Positions 62,366 to 64,000 of a stretch of 64,000 nt of DNA are shown piece after piece. The position numbers and the translations under genes were made by a program. The first letter of the stretch is position 1. Each line of letters opens with the position of its first letter. The notes beneath the pieces were generated by a model. That model was not told the DNA's origin and searched no databases. It saw nothing but the letters and a program-made list of their open reading frames with translations. The DNA is taken from the NCBI RefSeq assembly GCF_034424545.1, contig NZ_CP139971.1:1116001-1180000 (forward strand). The letters are read 5' to 3'. This stretch comes from Trinickia caryophylli. Its GTDB lineage: Bacteria; Pseudomonadota; Gammaproteobacteria; Burkholderiales; Burkholderiaceae.

Positions 62366-64000
62366 ATGAAGATAATTCAAGCCATACTTGCCGCCGCGGT
62401 CCTGACTACGGCGATGGTGTCGGAGTGTCCGGCGCAAGTGCAATACACCACCGATTGGGTGGCCAATACGTTCGGCACCGACGCCACCCATGTGGGCAAC
62501 ACCGCCCGCTCCATGTGGGTCGCGCCAGAGGGAACGATATACACCGCCTCGATGTGGGACGAACGCGAAGGCGGCGTCGCCATATACCAGAACGGGCAAA
62601 GCCAGGGCTCTATCGGGCAGCACAACGAATTCCAGGGCAGCGCTATTGCAGGCAATGCAACCTTTCTCTTCGCGGCACTGCAATACAACACGGGCATTGG
62701 CGGCAGCGGCTTCGTCGGTCGCTACAATCGAAGCACCAAAACCCGCGACCTCGTCATTCAAGTCAGCACGGACACCACCGAAAAGCGAGCCGACGTCATT
62801 ACCGGACTCACGACATCCGGCAATTTCCTTTACGCAAGCGACTTTCCCGGAAACCGCGTCCGGGTCTTCACGCTCGATGGCTCGCCACAACTCGACATCC
62901 CGGTCACTGGACCGGGCGCACTCGCGGTGGATGGCGCAGGCAACATCTGGGTCGCCCAAAAGAGCAAAGGCGTAGTCAGCAAATTCAGTCCGACCGGCAC
63001 GCCGCTCGGCTCGATCCAAATGGGCCCGACGTCGCGCCCCTCCGCGCTCTATTACGACGCACCGAATCGCTATCTCTGGGTGGGCGACGAAGGCCCGGAC
63101 ATGAACGTGAAGTACTACCTCATCACGCACGCCCCCGTTCTGAAAGGCACGTTCGGCGTCCTCGGCGGCTATCTCGACACCAAGTACGGCATCAAAGGTC
63201 AGGTCGGCGACAAGCGATTCACCCGTGTGGTCGGCATCGGCAAGGATGCTTCAGGCAACCTCTACGTACTCAACAATCCTTGGGGCGGCATGTGGGACCT
63301 CGCCCGCGACGGCGGCACCGACATCCACGCATTCGACAGAGCCGGCACCTCTCTCTGGAAGCTCCAATCGCTCGGTTTCGAAACGAACGGCGTTCCCGGC
63401 CCGAGCCCGGAACCGGTCCCGGCTTCGAGCACTTACGGTCAATACTTTTACGGCAGCAGCAATGTCTACACAGGCACCGCCGGAGGAGCGTTCGTAGCAA
63501 ACACCGTCGATCCGATCAAATACCCGTCGGACCCGCGCCTGACGAGTACCACGGGGGATCGTGACGAACGCTTTGCCCAAATGGCCTTCGTGGGACAGCC
63601 GGGCCAACCGCTGCACCGCATTCTGGTGGCCTCGGGCCAGAGCCCCAGCCACTTTTTCTTCTATCACTTCAACGCCGCGAATGGTTATATCGCCGTGCCC
63701 GACGGGGCGCTGCCGAACTATGGCGCCTTCAATACCTTCAATACGACCGCGCTCGTCACAAACGGCTTCTGCCTCGATGCCAATGGCGATGTCTGGGCCG
63801 GCCTTCAGGGAACGAACCAGATCTGGCACTACCCGCTGACGGGCTTCCAAGCCGATGGCACACCGAAATGGGGAGCGGGAATCGCCACGGCTGTCCCCGC
63901 CTCGGTTCAACCGTTGACCCGTATCATCTACCTGCCCGAAAGCGACACGATGATCCTGGCGCAAGGGGTTGCGGCAAGCGCGGACTGGTCGCAGATGGGC
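62366..64000 (+). CDS. Exported beta-propeller (NHL-like) protein, partial at the window end
   Basis: 545 codons without a stop, open at the right edge. A signal-like start (ILAAAVLTTAMVSECPAQVQ) is followed by repeating blades, each with a motif such as GPGALAVDGAGNIWVAQKSK, VGIGKDASGNLYVLNN or NGFCLDANGDVWAGLQGTN. These aspartate/glycine-asparagine-x-(W/L)-(V/Y)-x-A repeats are typical of NHL/SMP-30-type propellers, used as lactonase or binding scaffolds. It is divergent from the pectate lyase. The start lacks a strong ribosome site. Confidence 0.75.
   Translation, partial: MKIIQAILAAAVLTTAMVSECPAQVQYTTDWVANTFGTDATHVGNTARSMWVAPEGTIYTASMWDEREGGVAIYQNGQSQGSIGQHNEFQGSAIAGNATFLFAALQYNTGIGGSGFVGRYNRSTKTRDLVIQVSTDTTEKRADVITGLTTSGNFLYASDFPGNRVRVFTLDGSPQLDIPVTGPGALAVDGAGNIWVAQKSKGVVSKFSPTGTPLGSIQMGPTSRPSALYYDAPNRYLWVGDEGPDMNVKYYLITHAPVLKGTFGVLGGYLDTKYGIKGQVGDKRFTRVVGIGKDASGNLYVLNNPWGGMWDLARDGGTDIHAFDRAGTSLWKLQSLGFETNGVPGPSPEPVPASSTYGQYFYGSSNVYTGTAGGAFVANTVDPIKYPSDPRLTSTTGDRDERFAQMAFVGQPGQPLHRILVASGQSPSHFFFYHFNAANGYIAVPDGALPNYGAFNTFNTTALVTNGFCLDANGDVWAGLQGTNQIWHYPLTGFQADGTPKWGAGIATAVPASVQPLTRIIYLPESDTMILAQGVAASADWSQMG

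Noticed and set aside
1..64000. CRISPR arrays, tRNA, rRNA, intact IS elements
   Set aside because: No regularly spaced repeats, cloverleaf, rRNA or full transposase sequence was recognised by reading.

Overview
The window looks like a chromosomal segment of a high-GC betaproteobacterium of the family Burkholderiaceae (Paraburkholderia, Trinickia, Caballeronia or Burkholderia type). The signs are a Gram-negative porin of the Burkholderia/Bordetella type, a Burkholderia-style ferulate cluster, MprF-AcvB, MocR, GlxA and many LysR/MarR/TetR-controlled catabolic genes. Plant-derived substrates recur: hydroxycinnamates, a feruloyl esterase/tannase, a pectin/pectate lyase and quinate/shikimate-type enzymes. 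No rRNA, tRNA, CRISPR array or intact insertion sequence was seen.

Layout. 0-5.3 kb: flavin reductase, two MFS exporters, a ModE-like regulator and an unknown protein. 5.4-15.1 kb: a hydroxycinnamate (ferulate/p-coumarate) module. One arm (minus strand) is ech, vdh, fcs and a MarR gene; the divergent arm is an aromatic-acid MFS importer, a porin and a secreted tannase/feruloyl esterase. Four near-identical TCAGG-N3-CCTGA palindromes lie between the arms and are the likely MarR operators. 15.2-27.1 kb: cupin, Nudix, alpha/beta-hydrolase with a C-terminal repeat, isochorismatase-like hydrolase, TehA-type channel, FAD disulfide reductase, an MFS carrier paired with a periplasmic binding protein, LysR-DctA, CreA and a lipoprotein. 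27.3-36.2 kb: acvB-mprF (lipid aminoacylation), phosphate permease facing a PPK2 polyphosphate kinase, and a NYN/LOTUS RNA-metabolism protein. 36.6-47 kb: a large glycosidase-like lipoprotein, glutamine amidotransferase, YggS, MocR, YihY, a Tat-exported phosphatase, a luciferase-like flavoenzyme and a GST. 47.3-50 kb: a Tat-exported DJ-1/PfpI protein, an NTF2-like protein and a GlxA-type regulator.

50.0-61 kb is the most unusual part. It starts with an orphan HigA antitoxin beside a decayed integrase tail. A compact LysR-controlled operon follows: PanE-like reductase, VOC protein, MaoC hydratase, class III CoA-transferase, AroE paralogue and a divergent AroQ. Next come a broken VRR-NUC gene, a 687-residue multi-spanning protein that resembles a secreted effector, an SDR remnant, a GST/TetR pair with a clear operator, a LysR tail fragment, an exported pectin/pectate lyase and a beta-propeller protein that runs off the window. 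The gene fragments suggest an acquired and eroding region.

The best candidate for an undescribed system is the 51.6-56.0 kb operon. Two biosynthetic-looking shikimate enzymes are translationally tied to CoA-thioester enzymes under a dedicated LysR regulator. Its substrate cannot be read from the sequence alone.
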